Positions 23,101 through 25,691 of a DNA stretch of 25,691 bases are shown one piece after another. The notes under the pieces were generated by a model. The model was not told where the DNA came from and made no database searches. It was given only the letters and a program-made list of their open reading frames with translations. The stretch comes from a virus. The DNA lies in the IMG/VR virus record IMGVR_UViG_3300037520_000200, positions 1 to 25,691 of that record, one strand, 5' to 3'. Position 1 is the stretch's first letter. Every line of letters begins with the position of its first letter. The translations under genes were made by a program, and so were the position numbers.

Positions 23101-23423
23101 TTATTCACCACCTGGATTTTTACACTTCTATCATCTTCTCTACCTAAAGATGTTACAATAGATACTACTACTATGTACTCTTTCCCAACTAAACCACCAT
23201 CTAACCAGAATAGTACTGAAGTATTACTATCTGATATAGTTGAAGATACTACTACTAACTCAGCTGGTTTGCTAGATACTACTGTGGCTGATACTATAGT
23301 TTCCGAATCTAATACTTGTAAATAATCTGTAGTAGCTCCAGGTCTATTATTTGTTTTTGATGCGAAATCCATTAAGTAGTCTAACTTAGCTTCTGGATCT
23401 TTCTGAAGTTTTTTTATTGCCAT
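23097..23423 (-). CDS. Small Ig-like virion structural protein
   Basis: A 108-residue protein. It begins with a basic/acidic helix (KKLQKDPEAKLDYLMDFAS), followed by a single beta sandwich (DSETIVSATVV, then SVLFWLDGGLVGKEY, then REDDRSVKIQVV). This layout, with G-D/S-x-T-I-x-x-S near the start and DRSxxIxVxx at the end, recurs in small proteins beside connector genes in many tailed phages. I think it is a head or neck decoration protein; its function is not established. Strong SD, AGGAG, 5 nt before ATG. Confidence 0.75.
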   Translation of the reverse strand: MAIKKLQKDPEAKLDYLMDFASKTNNRPGATTDYLQVLDSETIVSATVVSSKPAELVVVSSTISDSNTSVLFWLDGGLVGKEYIVVVSIVTSLGREDDRSVKIQVVNK

Positions 23424-23431
23424 ATGTACTC

Positions 23432-23539
23432 CTATCTGTGGGTGACCACTATTATCCTACTTAGAGGAACTCTTCTGAATGAAACTACTATATATTTCCA
23501 AGAAGAACCCCAGGATTTACCCCAGGAGTTTTTCCACAT
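23432..23539 (-). CDS. 35-residue Trp-rich WG-repeat micro-protein
   Basis: A short frame starting MWKNSWGKSWGSSWK and ending in a basic, hydrophobic tail (IIVVTHR). Its ATG overlaps the stop of the upstream gene by one base (TAATG), exactly as at two other junctions in this operon. Its TAG is followed 8 nt later by the next ATG, and overlaps that gene's SD. It fills the only apparent ~115-nt gap in the head-neck block. Two exact copies of TCCTGGGGT (12-nt period) encode S-W-G. Short proteins with SWG/AWG repeats occur near structural genes in other phages. Function unknown; there is no other ORF in this gap. Confidence 0.65.
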   Translation of the reverse strand: MWKNSWGKSWGSSWKYIVVSFRRVPLSRIIVVTHR

Positions 23540-24075
23540 TATATAGGCCCCCAAGGATTAAGTTCAGTACCTATTCCGGTAACTTCTATATTATTAACTT
23601 TTTGTATATCTGCATGTATTGGTGTAACTTGTGCAGCAGCTAATACTGCAGCAGCGTTTTCATTAGCAGTAGGGGCAGGTGTTCCAGTAGTAGATAAAGC
23701 CTGAGTCATTTGCGAAACTCTAGACTGTATTATTGTAGTTGCCATGGGCCAAGGTATAAAAAATGGTAGGTTTGGATCTGTTGGATAAAAATTACCATCT
23801 ATTACTACTTGTACATTACCTACATCTGGAGGAACTCCTCTCCAACCTAAATCATTTCTAATAAAGACATATGCCCCTAGAAAAGTTCCGCCACCTAAGG
23901 AGTCTCCACCAGCCGTGGAAAAGGCTGGTGGATACTTTAAATTATCTCCTTGAATAGTCCAATCTACCCACTCAGAGTACAACTCCTGAGCAGTAAACTG
24001 GAATACTCCACCTACTACAGCAAGCTGGTCACCTTCAATACTCAAAGTTGGTCCATCAAAGATGAACTTGCTCAC
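23539..24075 (-). CDS. Virion structural protein, widespread phage family
   Basis: A 178-residue protein that starts with GTG; AAGGAG 6 nt upstream supports this start, and the neighbouring gene's TAA lies just before. The middle has a clear family pattern seen beside head and neck genes in many phages: ELYSEWVDW (about 31-39), YPPAFSTAGGDSLGGG, then GAYVFIRNDLGWR (68-79). The C-terminus has an Ala-rich linker and ends GTELNPWGPI. No enzyme motif. I infer a head/neck decoration or fibre role. The stop overlaps the micro-protein start. Confidence 0.78.
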   Translation of the reverse strand: MSKFIFDGPTLSIEGDQLAVVGGVFQFTAQELYSEWVDWTIQGDNLKYPPAFSTAGGDSLGGGTFLGAYVFIRNDLGWRGVPPDVGNVQVVIDGNFYPTDPNLPFFIPWPMATTIIQSRVSQMTQALSTTGTPAPTANENAAAVLAAAQVTPIHADIQKVNNIEVTGIGTELNPWGPI

Positions 24076-24084
24076 AATATCTCC

Positions 24085-25467
24085 TTATGCGTATACGCGG
24101 TCGGTTTCAGCAACCAATGATAGACTAATACCTTTAGTACGTGATAGAGTACCACTAGCAACAGCGAACTTACCAGTACCTGGCTTAATACCGATTAGAG
24201 TAACTGCTCTATCAGTACCTCCTGCAAATCCACCCTGTACATTACCATCATAATCGTAATCAAAGTCAATACTACCGGCAGATATAGTTCCAGTAATTGG
24301 AGTACCAGCAGCATTATTAACTGTAATAGCCCCAGTCTCACCATAGTCATTACCGGCACCAGGTGGTGTAGTAAACATTAAGCGATAGCTGGATCCAGCA
24401 CCTACTAGTACTGAATTGAAAGACATTGTACCTGCTGCTGTATATGGGTTAGTACGTAGAGTATTAGAATCATCGTAGAACTCAATTCTATTACTATCTG
24501 CGGATAGAACATCATCAATATAAACTGAAGGTGAAGTTACTAAAATGTCACCAACGAAGCGTAGTAACTCATCTTGGATTTTACCAATTTTAGTACCTGC
24601 TGTTCCACTAGTATTAATATCAGTACCTTGGCGCAATAGATATTGAACCTTAGCGTAAATCTGCTCTAAAGTACCACCATTGCCTTCGATAATAATCTTG
24701 AAGTTTCTTGAAGCCCCTGCAATAGTACGAGTTTGATTAACTGTATAGTAGGCAACTGTAATACCGTTATAAGGTGCACCAGTCATAGCTGTATCAGCTG
24801 TAGCTTGTACATCACCTAATAATCCAGTAATCTTTAAGTCATCCTCATTAGATACTAGAAAGTTCTGTTTATTAGCCCCGGTAGCAGTAGCACCGGTATC
24901 TGCTAGAATAGAAGATTTGAACTTTTTTCCATACTCACGTGCGAATGTCTTTGCATAAGTACGTTTATCAAAGTTACCATGAGTAGCATCACCAAATACT
25001 TTAATACCAACGTTGAATTGATCAGTAAAGGGGAAGTTAGTTGGTGCATCTGTTGGTGCTAGATGATAATATGGTTGTACAGTACTAGCCGGAGTAATAC
25101 TACCAAGACCTACGAAACCTGAATACTGCTGCAATAGTACTCCAGCAGCTGAATACTCTGACCAACCACCATCTCGCAGCATGTTACGCGTTGCATCAGA
25201 ATTGAAAGTCCATCCAGAGAAGGTTGCACCATCTGTACCAATCTGGAACTGACCAGACAGCGCATCAATGGCGTAGAATGGAAACGGACTATCTTGATAA
25301 GTTGGGGTTGCCCATAAGTCAACAAAGAAGGAGTAAAGTGCCTGCCAAGTGACACCATCCTTGGCCACTAAATCCCCAGCTACATTCAATGTTATTACAC
25401 GATTTGGTTCATCAATACTAACTTCTGTTCCTACAGCTAGTAATGTTTTTGAAGTAATTTTTGCCAT
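24085..25467 (-). CDS. Virion structural protein (unknown, large)
   Basis: A 460-residue protein starting MAKITSKTLLAVGTEV. The first ~110 residues include VTWQALYSFFVDLW and SGWTFNSDATRNMLRDGGW, a pattern I associate with hypothetical structural proteins in other siphoviruses. The rest is beta-rich with Gly/Ala/Thr runs; the C-terminal ~110 residues form a likely beta sandwich. No signal or membrane segment. The SD is AAGGA, 6 nt before ATG. The N-terminal quarter (25.1-25.47 kb) is richer in G+C than the remainder, so a composition boundary lies in this gene. Role as capsid or neck fibre protein is inference. Confidence 0.75.
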   Translation of the reverse strand: MAKITSKTLLAVGTEVSIDEPNRVITLNVAGDLVAKDGVTWQALYSFFVDLWATPTYQDSPFPFYAIDALSGQFQIGTDGATFSGWTFNSDATRNMLRDGGWSEYSAAGVLLQQYSGFVGLGSITPASTVQPYYHLAPTDAPTNFPFTDQFNVGIKVFGDATHGNFDKRTYAKTFAREYGKKFKSSILADTGATATGANKQNFLVSNEDDLKITGLLGDVQATADTAMTGAPYNGITVAYYTVNQTRTIAGASRNFKIIIEGNGGTLEQIYAKVQYLLRQGTDINTSGTAGTKIGKIQDELLRFVGDILVTSPSVYIDDVLSADSNRIEFYDDSNTLRTNPYTAAGTMSFNSVLVGAGSSYRLMFTTPPGAGNDYGETGAITVNNAAGTPITGTISAGSIDFDYDYDGNVQGGFAGGTDRAVTLIGIKPGTGKFAVASGTLSRTKGISLSLVAETDRVYA

Positions 25468-25475
25468 ATATTTCC

Positions 25476-25691
25476 TTAAATATAGTTACGATCTTGGATG
25501 AGGGAAACAGGAATAGTCGAACTGGTCAGCCCTAGCGTCAGATTGCGAATGAATTGCACCTGATACCCCGGCTTAATGAATCCCACATCAATCGTGGGCG
25601 TGCCTGCGTAGGCATAGGCGTAGGAAGTCCCTACGTTCTGATCAACCTGATCAATGATGGTGTTTGTGCCAGCGGTCAGAATCACAATGTC
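25476..25691 (-). CDS. Partial structural protein (N-terminus beyond window)
   Basis: The frame is open to the right edge (DIVILTAGTNTIID...) and ends QDRNYI-TAA. Only the last 72 residues are inside the window. They form a beta-rich end containing TSYAYAYAGTPTIDVGFIKPGY. It sits 8 nt before the 460-aa virion gene, so it belongs to the same operon. An internal GTG at 25685 is probably not the real start. The protein is not recognised; a virion role follows from context. Its DNA is markedly richer in G+C than the following 18 kb. Confidence 0.7.
   Translation of the reverse strand, partial: DIVILTAGTNTIIDQVDQNVGTSYAYAYAGTPTIDVGFIKPGYQVQFIRNLTLGLTSSTIPVSLIQDRNYI

Larger units (their letters stand above)
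6600..25100. other. AT-rich compositional block inside a G+C-richer region
   Basis: Counted 60-nt lines: 21/60 G+C at 7381-7440, 18/60 at 14881-14940 and 23/60 at 24421-24480. Outside the block: 33/60 at 1081-1140, 30/60 at 5281-5340, 28/60 at 25261-25320 and 34/60 at 25561-25620. Both edges fall inside genes (J and the 460-aa protein). Boundaries are approximate. Confidence 0.65.

Noticed and set aside
23424-23538. The ~115-nt gap considered as a regulatory region because of the 9-nt direct repeats
   Set aside because: The repeats are in frame and encode S-W-G in a coupled micro-gene, which explains them better than an operator.

Overview
The window is one co-directional stretch of the late (virion) region of a long-tailed, siphovirus-type phage or prophage. 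Every supportable gene lies on the minus strand, so transcription runs from high to low coordinates. From 22.5 kb down to 6 kb the order matches the phage lambda tail operon: neck protein (Z position), tail terminator (U), major tail protein (V), chaperones G and GT, tape measure (H), M, L, K, I, J. The fourth cysteines of L, the JAMM+NlpC/P60 K protein and a large J tip protein indicate a lambda-type tail tip and a Gram-negative, probably proteobacterial, host. The sequence alone does not fix the genus. I see no terminase, portal, major capsid, integrase, lysis, replication, tRNA or CRISPR feature.

Layout in transcription order (right to left). 25.7-22.5 kb: a truncated structural gene, a 460-aa virion protein, a 178-aa virion protein, a 35-aa Trp-rich micro-protein, a 108-aa Ig-like protein and a gp6-like head-tail connector. 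22.5-19.1 kb: a 510-aa neck-type protein with a large unexplained N-terminus, a strong sigma70-like promoter, the tail terminator and the major tail protein. 19.0-18.3 kb: the tail-assembly chaperone pair joined by a canonical -1 slippery heptamer (A AAT TTT). 18.3-12.9 kb: a 1785-aa tape measure protein. 12.9-6.1 kb: M, L, K, I and J. 6.1-0 kb: a cassette of modular, beta-rich tip or fibre proteins, with the last gene running off the left edge.

The genes are tightly packed. Many junctions are ATGA or TAATG overlaps, which implies translational coupling in a long polycistronic mRNA. The few gaps carry the regulatory-looking features: a TTGAAA-17-TATAAT promoter before the tail terminator, an inverted repeat plus weaker promoter before the major tail protein, a hairpin with an SD-led 7-codon leader before G, and a 12-bp hairpin between two fibre genes.

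The window is a compositional mosaic. About 6.6-25.1 kb is AT-rich (sample 60-nt lines at 30-38% G+C) and is flanked by richer DNA (sample lines at 47-57%). The left boundary falls inside J, just where a domain begins that J shares with a downstream fibre. This suggests that the J C-terminus and the fibre genes were exchanged as one host-range cassette.
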